DNA from: Pseudisothecium myosuroides
Lineage: Eukaryota > Streptophyta > Bryopsida > Hypnales > Lembophyllaceae
Assembly: GCA_951799445.1 (NCBI GenBank)
Contig: OX637287.1
Location: 37,725,724-37,789,723 of the forward strand
Reading direction: 5' to 3'
Length of the DNA stretch: 64,000 nucleotides
Shown: positions 26,601 through 39,123 of the stretch, one piece after another
Numbering within the stretch: the first letter of the stretch is position 1
Layout: every line of letters starts with the position of its first letter
The notes under the pieces: model-generated
The model's database searches: none
What the model was told of the DNA's origin: nothing
Seen by the model: the letters and a program-made list of their open reading frames with translations, nothing else
Translations under genes and position numbers: made by a program

Positions 26601-27813
26601 TACTTGAATTGTTACCTAAAACTAACCTTCTCAATGTATGTTGCAGGGTACCTAAATAGAATTAATTTTGGAAAATCATAAAACTCAGCTAATATTTTAG
26701 CAATTTCTGAAGGAAAAACTTCAAAAAATTTATATTTCTATCAATAAAAGTCCTAATATACGGTAAATTTAAGAATATTTTGGCACATGATTTTAAAGAG
26801 GATTTCCATTCTTTCTATTAAGTAATTTGTACATTGTTTGTAATTAGAAAATTGAATCAATCTCTTGTTCAGAAACAGCTTGAAAATTGAAATTTTTAAT
26901 AAATTAAACAATGGTTAAGTTGTTTATTTATTTATTTTTTATTTCAAAACTAAGCAACATATGAAGTGTGACTTGTGTACTACATATACAGCATGTTTCA
27001 ATTTCCTACAACTACTCCAATTTTTTAAGTTATAACAAAAATTCAGATCGATGTGTGTGATGTGGGTACGTGTCGTCTTGTCACAGTTGTCAAGTATCAT
27101 GCAATACATATCTGATTGGACAACTTGTACCAGAGGAGTAAAATCACACCTTAAATCACACCAAAATCTTCCCCAACGAATGGATTTCAGAAATGCACAC
27201 CCAAATCACCCAATCGAATAGATTATAGAATTGCTGGCAACCAGGTGGACGTTGCAGCGACGTTGCATGTTTTTTTCACTTAAATGATTGTTCAAGCCGG
27301 TAGAGGATACGAAAACCGTGGTGGACAGGAGCGTGTCTCTTATACAATCCGCTGTTACTAACAGCAACTTCAATTCATCTATTCATCTACTTGATTGGAC
27401 TAATTAGCAAAGTGTTGTAAGAATGGTGTAGGACTGTAGGTTAAGGGTTAATGGCCAATGTTTTGGACATAAATGTGAAATCTTGTCTACTGGCACTTCG
27501 AGTGGTCTAGCTACAACCTTCCACTTCGAAATTACATACGAAATTCTGCATAGTGATAAAACTTTGATCACTTCTCCAGTTGGCTCGTGTACCCCATGAC
27601 CTCTCAAGAGAGCTACTCATCTCCCGAAATCATACTCGTTCAATCATCTGTTAGAATGCTCAAAGCAACGAGCATCAACATCATCTACAACAATTGTGGT
27701 GAAGTGGCAATTTTCTCTCTGTACCATGGTTGTTTTGTACGTGTTTTAACACGGTGGAGGAAGGATTTTATTTTTGTTTTCATTTTCTGAATGATGTGTT
27801 TCATCCTTGCAGC
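26601..27813. other. AT-rich intergenic DNA
   Basis: No gene or repeat end recognised. Confidence 0.4.
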
Positions 27814-27995
27814 TAGGTCATTTAGTATCTCATGAACCCAATTGAAACTGAATGCCGTCTAGAATTTCTCGTGTGGCGTTTGTATATTTGGGTGGACAAA
27901 CCAACGTCTAGAAACGCTCTTATATATGAACTTACAGTATTGAATTGAACGATCTTATGATGGATACTCGATCTTTGGCCAAAGGTTAGCTGAAT
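27814..27995 (+). pseudogene. Isolated PEX2 exon-3 relic
   Basis: After an acceptor (CATCCTTGCAG) this aligns with all of PEX2 exon 3, including LEFLVWR, IWVDKPT and NAL, and runs past a donor equivalent (caaaggttagctgaatc versus the real caaaggtcagttgaatc). The frame is broken before and after the conserved block. Orientation is opposite to the intact gene. Neighbouring exons 2 and 4 are not recognisable, so this is a lone intron-flanked fragment. Confidence 0.8.
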
Positions 27996-28959
27996 CAAGA
28001 AACCGCACAAATTCTCAGCACGCCCTTGATATCCTCCGACATCCATGCGCGTGATTGAAATAGTACGGGATAGTACTTGAAAGAAACTGTTGGAGTAGTT
28101 TGGTATTTTTGGCATCCAGAAGTCGAAGACGATGTCCCAACCGATCAAGTCCTGGAAGGAAGCGCCGATCACAGGCGCTCGAATCTAAGAAGGGTAACCG
28201 CTAAATTTCTATAAATCTGTTTTATTTCAAACTTTGTTTAGATTATTAATATTCTTGTATTGTAATTTTCTCATTATTAATATCACTGTAATGTAATTTT
28301 TCAAAATTTAGAGTGCTTGCAGACAAACAAAATCACGAAATATTGAATGAGCCAGATGATATTCATCTCATTATTGAAGAAGGTTCTTGTAACTTGTGGC
28401 AAGGCAGATGTAGTTAGAAAGGGTGAGTATTTTGCAAACATTGCAACCACTTTTTAGGAGTATAAACAGCTTTGCATGTTGTACTCAAGGATCTGATACC
28501 TTAACACGTGATTGCGCAGCCAAATTCAATTGAATACCGTATTTCTTCTCGTAGAAAGATGGTATTTCTCTGTTGTTTCTAAGTCCTGACGAAAGTGGGG
28601 GTTGGGCTTTGATTTTCAGATTGGAAAAATAGATGCCGATTCCTATACCCTCTTCCAATAGCGTGCGCAGAGAATTTTGAGAGTAATTTCATATATCAGA
28701 CGAAAGTTATGTTTACCTATTCCAAGCTTTTTGGCTATTTTACAAGAATTTGAGGCATCTAATAATCTTGTTATTGAATTGCAAAAAGAATTTGCAGGCT
28801 CCTGGACACGATCGACATGCCACACTTCTATTGTACTCTGCTAAGAATCTCCCTTGTAGTAGGTGGGTGTTTCTCAGGGCATTGCAGTGGTAGAGGATGA
28901 TTTTCTAATTTGTCATTCTGTCCTGATATGTTTCCATGAAAAGCACTTCATGCTTTTAG

Positions 28960-29926
28960 CTAAAGCAGAATGCCACGCTAACATAGAAACAAGTAAGTTG
29001 ATGCAATTTCATTTGCAAGATGAAAAAATATTGACTCAGGTATGTTTGACATATCAAAATCTGTTCATCTTGTCTTGGACTCCATATTTTCTCACTCATG
29101 ATGTGATTCGTATCTACAGAAACGCGGGATATGATAATTCCATCACAATAGACCTCCATGGACAGCATGTACCCGATGCTCTTGAAATACGGTAGTGGGC
29201 AATGAGGTAGATTTATCTTAGAACCCTCTTTTGGTAAGTTCAAAGCCACATCAGCTTCAAATATCTTGCAAATGGCGATCATCATGTTGTGGAATTTTGT
29301 TCCCGATCGTTTCTTGTGGTTTTTTCTTCGAGTTTTGCCAATGGGATCTTGGTAGTGCTATTGAAAATAATTCGCGTCTCAGATTTAAGTGTTTTTGATG
29401 AGATGGAAGTGTTTTCTGTCTCAACTCCGATTAAGTTAAGGGTCATCACTGGTTCTGACTCTCATAGTAAAGGCGGGCATCCTAAAACCAAAAAAGTCGT
29501 GAGTTTTTTGTAAATCCTTCCATGAATCGTCAATATCTGGAGTCACTCGTCTGTGAGAAAGAGTCGGTGCGTCCCTGCTTAAGCCGGACTTGCATTCGGT
29601 AAATGTGACATAGGAACCTGTAATAGAAACCTTTTCCATTTGTGTCTAACAAACCGATGATATCATACTATATTTTATTCTACCAAATTGAGATGATTAC
29701 TGTCTATTCACTTGTTGAGTTTTTGATGTCAACAATGTCGTGGCGGCTTCTCTTGATATACACTTCTGACAATCATGCTCTACCCACAGGTTCAGAAACA
29801 TCTTTGAGAGAAGAACATACCGCTTGGAAGGCAGAGAATGAAGGTTGTATAGTCATTCATACAGGAGATGCTTTGAAGGCTTCACTAGTTGCAGAGGACG
29901 AAATTTCAGACGAGAATGACTATTAG
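28960..29926 (+). pseudogene. Smr-domain gene remnant (possible exons out of frame)
   Basis: Five exon-like pieces appear in order. About 28961-28992 (AKAECHANIET) resembles the end of a DUF1771 region. 29121-29191 reads NSITIDLHGQHVPDALEI with the DLHG signature. 29368-29493 reads TPIKLRVITGSDSHSKGG, the Smr glycine-rich loop. 29551-29609 contains CEKESV. 29791-29926 reads ENEGCIVIHTGD and an acidic tail to a stop. Plausible splice sites flank each piece, but phases at two junctions do not agree and no N-terminal exons were found. It is either decayed or mis-modelled by me. Smr domains are nucleic-acid binding/nicking modules; plant relatives carry a CUE-like region. Confidence 0.5.
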
Positions 29927-31128
29927 CTTCCTAAATTGTCAATGGTTTTGCTCTACATAAGTTTTATTTCAAAGAAGTAGCACAATGGGTGGTTCAGCTA
30001 CATTTGTGTTTGACGCCTATTGGTCAAGTTAGTTCCCGTTTATCCCCAAAGTGCTGGAGCCTAGCTTTAATCAATTTGGCCACAAAATATGGATCTAGAA
30101 TAAACTAAAATGTGGAATGAAATAATGCTCCTTTTAGAAGATGCCACGTGTATGGTATTCATTACTCATAATATAATATGTCTAATGTCTTAGGTGATGA
30201 TAATGAAGTGTTTAGTGACCATCATAGGAACTTCCACCTTTTGAGTGTAAATTTTTTAGAGGAGGTGACTTTTTTAGGCCTTTATGTTGTGTCCATGTTA
30301 GGAACATTGTGATTGATTTAGGTGAGTAAAATGACCACTTTAGATACACTTTTTGTTGGCTTTGAGGTAGTCGAGAGTCTCTTTTGGGTAAATGGGATAG
30401 CAGTCCTCAAAAACTCATAATAAACTCATCCTTTGTCAAAAAAATATAATTTCAATTGCTCTTGCTGTTTCTCAGATTTGTCATTATGTGGGTCAAAAGT
30501 TAACACATTTCAACAATGGCATGAGGGCAAAAAAGTATTCTGCCTGTAAAGGGGTGGGTTCCTTTCAGTTGATAGAATACAGAAGAGGACAAATTCAATC
30601 TTTCCCATTGACACATGCAGCAGTCAGAGTCCGCATGACCCTAACCGCGGCCCGCGAACGACCCCAAAACAAATGAAATTTTCTCCGTCGGCGACCGTTG
30701 AAGAAGCCGCAGAGATTCGCATTCTCTCAATTGTACGAATCCCGCGGCGTCCGGCTACGACCAAGGCTGCCTGCAGTGCGGCTCGTCAGGGCAGGTGGCC
30801 GTCGCCACATGGCCGCCATGCTTGCGAAAGACATCATGATTCGAACATTTGCATGATCTCTCGTGAGTTCTAAGCTTTCCACTTTGGCGAATACTAAGCT
30901 AACTGCGGCCATGCACACCGTCATAGTCCTGCTGCCAGTCCAATATTCCAAACTCCAAACTCCAAAGCTCTCAAAGCCCTCCCTCTCCAAACTCCAAACT
31001 ATTCTCACTAGAAGATCAATCAGTCACCTCAAGCATACACAATTCTCAGTGCTCGTTCAAAAAGATCCATCGCCCAACTGCTGCAACACACAGTTTGCAA
31101 TTTCCTTCGGGACTCATGCATGACGCCC
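29927..31128. other. Intergenic DNA with a GC-rich island
   Basis: Positions ~30620-30870 are much richer in CpG-like dinucleotides than their surroundings. On the minus strand this island has a short frame (MAAMWRRPPALTSRTAG, then a stop within ~20 residues) that looks like an organelle presequence but leads nowhere. It may be a promoter island or a gene relic. Confidence 0.35.
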
Positions 31129-31564
31129 CATTTGACAGGTGATTGCAGCTCATGGACTTGTCTCCCTTGTGCTTTTGGAGAACTAGTTTTCTCTGTTCAT
31201 GGAACGTGATTGTTATGGTTGTTATGGTTGCTGTTTTTCTTGAAGGCAATGTGCCGATCGATGGGAGTGGTTTCTGGTTTTGTGGGAGTTTTGGTTTCAA
31301 TTGGTCATTCCCGCGTTTGCTCTTGCGATTTGCCTGTTGCGTGCCTCATTTGACAGGGGATGCAGCTCATTGCACTCGGACAGTTCTTGTCTCCCTTGTG
31401 TTTTTGGAGAAGTTTCTCTGTTAATGGTACGTGATTGTTCTTGCTGTTACGGTTGGTGTTTTACTTGAAGGCAATGTGCCGATCGGTGGAATGGTTTCTA
31501 ATATTGTAGGAGTTTTGTTGTTTTGAATTGGTCCCTTGTTTGCTCTTGCGATTTGCGTGAGTTG
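31129..31564 (+). repeat. Tandem duplication, period ~218 bp, upstream of the B3 gene
   Basis: Copies begin CATTTGACAGG at 31129 and 31347. They share ttgtctcccttgtg, tttctctgtt, gaaggcaatgtgccgatcg and tgctcttgcgatttgc in the same order, with scattered substitutions and short indels. It lies in the likely 5' regulatory or leader region of the B3 gene. Confidence 0.75.
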
Positions 31565-32401
31565 CTGCGAGGTGTTGTACGATTGGGAATTGTGTGTTTG
31601 GGGAGGTGGAGTGGTGGAATTAAACCCTTGGTTGGCGGTGGGTTTATTGGTTTTGTTTTCCTTCTTGTTTTTCAAAATTACTATGGGGTGTTTCGAGAGA
31701 GTCGGTATTTTCGAGAGTGACTGTTGGAAATCTGAATGGTACTAGAGTGTTGGTGTGGGAGATGGCGTTGAAGTGAGTGTTGGAGACGATGTTGTGAGTG
31801 TTTGGGAGTATTTTCGTCTTCTGCTGTACTTTGAGAATGCATGGGATTCTTCTTCTTGGAGTGTGGTGACCTGCTGGGATGAAGATGTGTCTGGATTTGT
31901 CTTGTCATATTCTGTGGAAGGTCACTTCGTGAGTTTCCGATGAGTTTTGCAGTTTGGGTATGAAGGAAGGATGCTGCTGCTCGACCTGGCTCTTCCTAAG
32001 ATATGCGTTGTTGCTTCAGTTCAGTTTCTAGTGTACTGGATTGCTGGTATGTCGCTGAATTGTTGCTAATTTTTCGTTTAAGTCGCTTGTATGATCTTGA
32101 TCTGCTAGTTTGGTAAGCATTTTCGCTTTCCTTCAAAAAAAATGAGTAAATCGCAAGCATTGTCATTAAGGTTGGATGCAGTTCGAGAGCTGAGGTGGTA
32201 GTTCATTGTACTTGTGAGATTGTTCATATCACAACTATGTCTCAAACTTTGGGCATACTTTTGTGTTTCTTAGGTTCAAGCACTGGAACTGGGAGGCACT
32301 TATGAGTTCACAGCATGACCATGGATTCACAACGGAAGGACCCAATTCAGCCGCATATAAAGCTCCTTCTTGAGTAGACCCCAGATTGTATAAACGGCAG
32401 G
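31565..32401 (+). promoter_or_regulatory. Promoter or leader region of the B3 gene
   Basis: A TATA-like CATATAAAG lies at about 32353-32361, 41 bp before the ATG. An acceptor-like tgtgtttcttag at about 32273 could end a 5' leader intron, in which case transcription would start further upstream. No coding exon was recognised. Confidence 0.35.
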
Positions 32402-35400
32402 ATGAGGGACGTTGGTGTCCACCTCGATGGATGGGGCGTCGGTCCTCAAGAAGATCCATCGGACGACCATTCCACAGTGCTAGTGAGTGAGGATTCAGGT
32501 GCAGAAAGCGAGAGCAACGAAACCAATTTTTTCCAAGCTCCACATCCTTCTGGAGTCCCCAGCGCGGTTTCCGTGACAGTGGGGCTACCAACGAGGTTTG
32601 GAAACCCGAATGAGGAGGGATCTGAAGCCGCTACGAGTCCACTTCCTGAATGTTCTATCAACAGCAAGTTACGAGACATACTGAAAAAGGATACAGCGAA
32701 CGGAAGTGCTCTGCTTGCAGCCATTGAGCGCCTTGGTCGTGACACCAAAGGGCTGAAAGCCGTGCGTGATTATGTGAAATTCTTTCAAGAGAGTCGGGAC
32801 CCGGGTGACGTGAACCCGGAGGCTTTTACACGAGGTTTGGAGCAGTTCTGCTTGCACTATGGCGAGGCGAAGGAGGGCACTCCCGACAAGTGCCCTCCTG
32901 AAGAGTCCGAAATACAGGGTGCTCGGTCAGATGTGCAGGTTCGAGGACACGAAGACTGGACTCGCAGTGTCCATGGAGGAGAGCCTTATTCAGTGAAATA
33001 TGACATGAGCGGCTGTTTCCCAAACTTCTGTTACCCGTATCCTCCTCCGTTTGCAGGGTATGCTCCGTTTCCCATGGGCGTGCCACCGATGTACATGTCC
33101 ATGATGGGGGTTCCGTATTTCAGCCCTTTTGTGCAGGAGGGTGTGCACACTACTGATGCTCGAGCACTTCGGAACAGCCGAATAGAAAGGCGCAGAGTAC
33201 ATGGAAGTGATCACCTCCAACCACGCTCCACAGTGAAACCTGCTCCCGTTGCAAGCGGGAGACTGGAAAGTACGGCTAACCAGAGTCTTGCTGTTGCTCC
33301 TGCTGGACAGGTATGCTTTCATTTTCTCATGGACTTTGGTATCCAAGGTCGAGGCTCCATTAACCATAGAGTACATTAGAGGCTCCACTGACCGTACAGG
33401 AGAGCTTTGAATTCTGCTAATTGTGAAAATACTTGATCTATTGGCATTTGTTTGTTTGCTATTGTCTTGTAGCTTAACACAACATCAATGTGCAAACTTT
33501 TAAATGGTGCAAGTTTCTAGATTGTTGGAGGAAAAGATTCAAAGTCACCTGCATGACTAATGGAGCCTCTCCCTTAGTGTACGGTGAGTGGACACCTTAC
33601 ATTAGTGGATCGTCGCATTAGCGGCCACCTTTAAGATCACATGAGCTTGGGTCATCTCCTCGCTCCTCGTCCATTTCTTGCGCGTCCAAAGTGTGTTAGA
33701 TTTTGGCACAGGTTGCTACCTTAGTTGCATTTATGCACTTCGTTGGCTAGCTAAAAAGGTTGAATAATTAGAAATGTACATGTTAGGAAAGTGCATGATA
33801 ATTTCTCCTGCATCGGTGTGTTCTTCCCTTTATCCACTTACCAACGCTGTCGTTTTCGTGTCATGGATGCAGGGACTTAATCCGAGCGATTTGATGTTTC
33901 TCTTGGCAAAACAGCTGAGTCCTAGTGGCGTGAGCAGTCTTGGGCGCATTGTGCTTCCCAAGGTATTGAAAAATGCCTTTTACCTTACCTGTGGTTTCCA
34001 GAGTATTGGGTAAGCATGCTTTGTTTTTTTCAACCTGACTTTTTTGCGACTGTGGCGTTAGCATAACCTGAAGCTGAAAGGAGGTCATATGCAGAGTCTT
34101 TTGAAACAAAGGTGACTTACGAATAGGTGTTGTAACTAAGTTTTTGGAACATTCTTGCCTGTAAGTTCTCGTAGTAAAGATTCTGACTCAAGGATTCCTC
34201 TTCTTTTTTGGTGCAAAAGAGCATACTGCTGTCGGCATGCGTTTAAACTTTTTTCTGGAATGATTCTGCCTTGTACTACGCAGAAAGAAGCAGAAGCCCA
34301 TTTGCCGCCTCTAATTGCCAGCGAAGGAGTGTTTTTAATCATGACAGACTTCGACACTCGCCAAAGCTGGACATTCCGTTACCGGTAGAGTTCAAAGCCA
34401 TCATTTTAGTGTAGAAATTTGGTTCTTGTCCTGGGATTGTCGATTGTGCAGCATGGTTTCAAGTCATCTTTTTGTGATCTTGTTGCTTTTTGCGCTTATG
34501 CTGATCCGAATTCGAGTTGTGAGCCGACGGTAACATGTCTGCTAGCTGGGTGGCAGGTTCTGGTCGAACAACAAGAGCCGCATGTATCTGCTAGAACATA
34601 CCCGTAAGTCCTTCTGCTGTTTTGTTGAGATTCATTTTCTTGTTTGCTTTAAACTATTTATAAATGATATTTGATGCCGCCTCTTTTCTATCTTCAAACA
34701 CGCATCAAGGCAGAGGATGCTTAAGCCGTTGGGGACCTAATTCGTGTTCTATCACTGCCCCTGTTACCATCAACATCTCATCTAATCATACGCTTGGTTG
34801 CTCTTCTTAGCAAGTAGTGAAAACATGACTTGACTCTGTGTCTATGGCCAGTGATGTTCCAATGGAATTGGGGTTGTGTACTGTCACTTGTAGTGGCCTT
34901 TGACAATTCAGTTCATACATATATTGATTGAACGGCAGATTTGACTCTTTTACCCCAATGATCTCTGTGAACTCTATACATCTCCAATAGATCGCACTTG
35001 TACATATTAACTGTGCTTGAAGTGACGCAAAGAGTCTCTCCACCCTGCAAGCTGGAGTCTTTCCACCCTTGCAAGCTGCAAGCTGGAGTGCTTACAAATA
35101 GTAGACTGCTGCTGTCTATGATATTTATTGGGAAACTGTTTTCCTTGCGGCAGGTGATTTTGTGAAGGCGCACAATCTGCAGGAGCGGGATACGATCGTC
35201 TTGTACAGAGATGCGCGGGGCAGCTATGTAAGGATAGTTAGAACCTCAGGAACAACTCTCCAATTTAGTTTGTATTTCGCCCATAATCATGACCTTTCTA
35301 CGGAGTTTCTGACCTGCTCTACTATGGTACTTGTGATTGGGATTTTTGACTTGCTGGGGGATGATGCACGAATCTGCAGGTGGTTCGAGGTGAAAAAAAT

Positions 35401-35490
35401 GGTGCAAACCAAACACGCAATGCCGCAGGTGGCGTTGCAGCAGAGGTTGCACTTACCGACGAGCTTTCAAGGAAGAAGCAGAAGGTTTAG
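32402..35490 (+). CDS. B3-domain transcription factor, ABI3/FUS3/LEC2 (AFL) type
   Basis: Exons 32402-33310, 33873-33962, 34284-34384, 34557-34603, 35154-35227 and 35380-35490 join in frame to 443 aa. The C-terminal B3 domain spans residues ~311-405: SGVSSLGRIVLPK, KEAEAHLPPL, WTFRYRFWSNNKSRMYLLEH and DFVKAHNLQERDTIVLYRD. This is the AFL subtype that binds RY elements (CATGCA) in seed or desiccation programmes. The first exon is long and unlike known A1/B1/B2 domains. It has an amphipathic stretch (residues ~95-160) and a Pro/Tyr/Met-rich stretch (~205-245). The start is the first ATG after an in-frame stop at 32375. Residue 383 is Arg where relatives have Gly (TGDF), because the exon-4 donor is CCC|GTAAGT. 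AFL membership is by motif similarity. Confidence 0.85.
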
Positions 35491-36177
35491 TGTACAGCAT
35501 GGGCAAAGGACTATTCTGTAAATAAAGGGGAGTTGCCAGTGTGTGTTTTATCAGTCGTCGGGAAGCAACAGTGAGCATTTTCGGGCTCGCATTTTTAGGG
35601 GAACTTATGTTGCGTCCGTATCGTTGGAAGCCTGTTTTTGACCACATTACCGTGGATGGAGAGGTTTATTTAATTATTTCTAGGTTCTATTGCCGTATAG
35701 CGTACTATATATATCCTCCTGCCTAGGACTATCGATAGTACACACAGAGGAGCTGAAGCCACTAGCAATCTTTTTTCAGCTTATGTGTGTTTCGATTGGT
35801 GAACAGCTGTAAAGTTCTGAGAAGTAATATGTAAATTTCAAATGCCTTGCAAGTGTTTTCCACGTTAACAGAATCAAAGTTTAATTCAGATGGTCACTTC
35901 CATTGATGAAAAGTGGAGGTCGGGTGAAAATGGAGCCCATGGAGATTGTTTCATGGTAATTCTCTGAAGAGGAATTAACACCGTGGTATTCCAGTCATAT
36001 TAATTGTCCGAAAATCTGAATAAATGATACGAGATCATCAAATATGATCCTCTCAAGTCCAGGGGTTACACGTGAGGCATAAAAAATACGTATCCGCTAA
36101 TTGCAAGGTGCCTTGTGTAGACGGCTAGACGTCGAGAAAAACAATGGAGTGAAATAATAGAAGTGCTAACACAGCGT
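35491..36177. other. Convergent intergenic region between the B3 gene and PEX2
   Basis: Holds both 3' ends by position. No gene or terminal repeat seen. Confidence 0.45.
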
Positions 36178-39123
36178 CTACTGGGATTCACCTAAACCTA
36201 CCTCAACCTGGTGCCGCTTCAAGGCCACTACACTGATGCTACAACGAGCGCACTTAAAGTTCCTGTCTGAAAGACTTCGCGTTCGAAGACAATAGTAACA
36301 GTACAAATGGCAACAGGGAAGCGCCATGTATGGGGTAACGATAGGACAAGCCTCGCAAATTGGACAAGCATCCTCAGGAAGACTGGACGCAGGAGCCTGG
36401 GTAGAGAAAGGGAACATGAGAACTTTCCGAATAGACATCATGTTGAGAAGAGGAAGGACCAACAACAGCAGTTCCTGTATGCACAAATAACTGATGTTAG
36501 TGATGAACAACAAGAAGTTGAATTGGAAAACTCCATAAGTGGGCCTACAAGACAGCTAAATATTTGAAACGATCACAGAAACATACGGCAGATTGGCGAT
36601 CAAAGGAAACGAGTACTATATCAGCAACTCGCAAAGTACCTTTCACTAACATCCCAGTTAATGAAAACTGTAACGCACATGTCAAAGGGAATCAAATACT
36701 TACAGAGAACTCATGCCAGACCAGTTGCCGATTCATGTATTCAAAACTAACAGCCCGGTTCATGTCAGATTTTTCATACACCAAACGGGCACCCAAGAGC
36801 CTCTCTACAATGCTCGGATACCTGTAAAAACCGTCTCTTATTCAAACCTTGGGAGCAGCCAATGTTTTAAATCACAAACTACAATACATAGACTAAAATA
36901 TGATCAACGTGTTTCAGAGACGCCATACCACCTAACACGAGTATTAGAAACATGAGCTCACCTTCCAGAGTGAAAGAACAAGACAAGGTTGGCAAACCCA
37001 GCGATTTTATAGAAGCTCTCTGTTTTCTGCAACAGAAGCCATGCACGCCGAGCCCATGATGCCTGCCATAACAAGTCGAAAACCAAATCAATAACTGCTT
37101 TCAGTGCTGGACCTGTCTACGGGGTACGCACACTAAGGGTTATAACTACACTTCAATTCCTGCAACTAGGAATGATGTGCGTGTCATCTCAGTTGTCCCT
37201 CCAGCTTTCTGATGGCCTTTCAGGTAATGGCCACTGTAAATTCCACAGGTCGAAGCAACAAGGCTAAAATTAAACCAAAATCATGTGCAACAGGGGGTGA
37301 GAGAATCCATTGCCTTTACGACACCTTCTGAAGAATTTTAGGTAACAAATCCAACCCATCTTGTTGTCGTGGCTTGAAACCTTGTTACCTCAAAAAAAAT
37401 TAGCATTGCCACATAGGGCCACATTTTTATGCTCACTCTTGTTACTTGACTCGTGTAGTGACAAGATTAAACAAAATGAGGAAAAAATAAATTAAGAATG
37501 ATTACTGCACCAATCAAAGTGCAGGGCTCCTTGTTATCTCAAGCTTGTTGTTTCAACCTGTGCAATCTCAAGTGGTCCTAAAAAACTCCAATGATTTCCA
37601 AGCACGTGGATTCTTCAGAAAATATTACCCTTTGTCGGTCACCCCAGCGCTGGAAAGCAGATATGAGTTGAAGGCGAGCCCAGGCATAGCGGCCTCCAAC
37701 CACAAACAAACAATACAGAATTTTCTGCGATTTTGTCAACCCAGCACCCTCCAAGCCTGTTCTCACTGCAGGCAAAGAATACAGAACAGTCGGATATCAA
37801 CATCACAGGTACCACCTAAAATCTTACAATGAACTGCTGAAGGATTGCTCCATGAGGAATGCAGTGGTCAAACATGAAGAGTCCAATACAAAGTATCAAA
37901 TAAAGAACATCTACGCATTCTTGAGATTCTATAGATTCAACTGACCTTTGCCAAAGTTCAAGTATCTATGGTAAGATCGCTCATTTCGATAGCGTAAATT
38001 CATAAGAGCATTTCCAGGCGTTGGCTTGTCCACCCAAATAGAAAAACGCCACACCAGAAATTCTAAAAAAGCATTCAGCTCAGGTTCATAACGTAACAGA
38101 AGACCTGGCTGCAATCAAGGAAACACGTCAGAAAATCTAAATCTAAAAAAATCCTTGCAATGCCAAACAAAGTCAAACAAGACAACTTCCTGCGGAAAGA
38201 CAACTTGCTGCGGAAAGACAATTGCCACTTCCAGAATCATCCGGCACAACAGATCAGGTAGAAGTACCTAGTTGAGACACGTATCTAAAGGTGACACATT
38301 GAAATCTTGTACAACCAATACATATTAAATTTTGAGAATGTATACCACCCCTTAACACTAGAACTCGTGTCCACTAGGTCATCTATCAATATTACTTTGA
38401 ACCCTTATAAATTTTGCGTTTGGTATCCAAATTAACGCATTCTTCGAAGCGTTAGAATCCTCGTTGATTTGCTCACAAGAATATATAAAAATTTGACCAT
38501 CCGAGTAATAGAGACTATGCTCAGCACTAAAAGTGTGGCTTAAGTGTGGTTACCTCAAGCCATCATTAAGGAAAACCGGTAGCAGAGCATACCTGTGATA
38601 GAGAGAAAACTCTGCTCAGTTGCTCTCTCAGCATGGACGTCATCTCTTCGTCAAGCCTTGCAGCGTCCATCTGGTTCACTCTTAATATAGGAATCTCTGG
38701 AACTCTCTGTTGTAAAAATCACACTCCAAACCTTAACCCCCACTTCACAATACTTCTCTCCACACCGCCTAGCAACAAAGACCAAGATTTCATACAACCT
38801 AAACCTAGCCAACCTATCCTTCTAACTAACACCATCTTTGGCAAACCCTAAAAAACTGAAAGACGAAACCACACTTGCAGAACCGTTCAAAATTAACGTG
38901 AAAAAACAGTCCTGATCCTTCTGCAGCAATCAAAATTTGGAGAGAAAAATGGAACTGAAGCTGTCACACAAATGAACTGGAATTGCACAGCACTCACCTT
39001 CGTCTTGGCACGGATCTGCTCCCACTGCGGTGCAATTGCACGCCATGCTTGCTGCCAAGCGTCAGCTGGAGGAGCTCCACTACTGCTCGCTTCCAACAAG
39101 CTCTGCGAGTCCCCGGAATCCAT
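36178..39123 (-). CDS. PEX2: Peroxin-2, RING-type E3 ligase of the peroxisomal membrane, 7 exons
   Basis: PEX2 with PEX10 and PEX12 forms the retrotranslocation channel and ubiquitin ligase that recycles the PEX5 receptor. Exons, minus strand: 39123-38998, 38706-38593, 38108-37946, 37765-37629, 37062-36962, 36821-36704, 36474-36178. All are GT-AG with agreeing phases, giving 351 aa (plant PEX2 about 330-350). Hallmarks: YEPELNAFLEFLVWRFSIW, then VDKPTPGNALMNLRYR; VRTGLEGAGLTKSQKI; DMNRAVSFEYMNRQLVW; and a C-terminal RING from C290PIC to C328ARC with CCHLYCYYC between. The N-terminal 40 residues are poorly conserved. The MITE at 38272-38566 sits in intron 2 without touching the splice sites. 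Two decayed partial copies lie at 415-1216 and 27814-27995. Confidence 0.94.
38272..38566. mobile_element. AGGTAGG-type MITE in PEX2 intron 2, worn copy
   Basis: Aligns end to end with the copies at 54673-54942 and 58017-58288, through tttggtatccaaattaacgc, ttctt-gcgtt and acaagaatatataaaaattt phrases. Its terminal repeats are decayed, so the limits are approximate. Confidence 0.6.

Noticed and set aside
30673..31008. Protein-coding gene in the GC-rich island
   Set aside because: Frames on both strands end quickly and no exon continues them; kept only as a possible promoter island.
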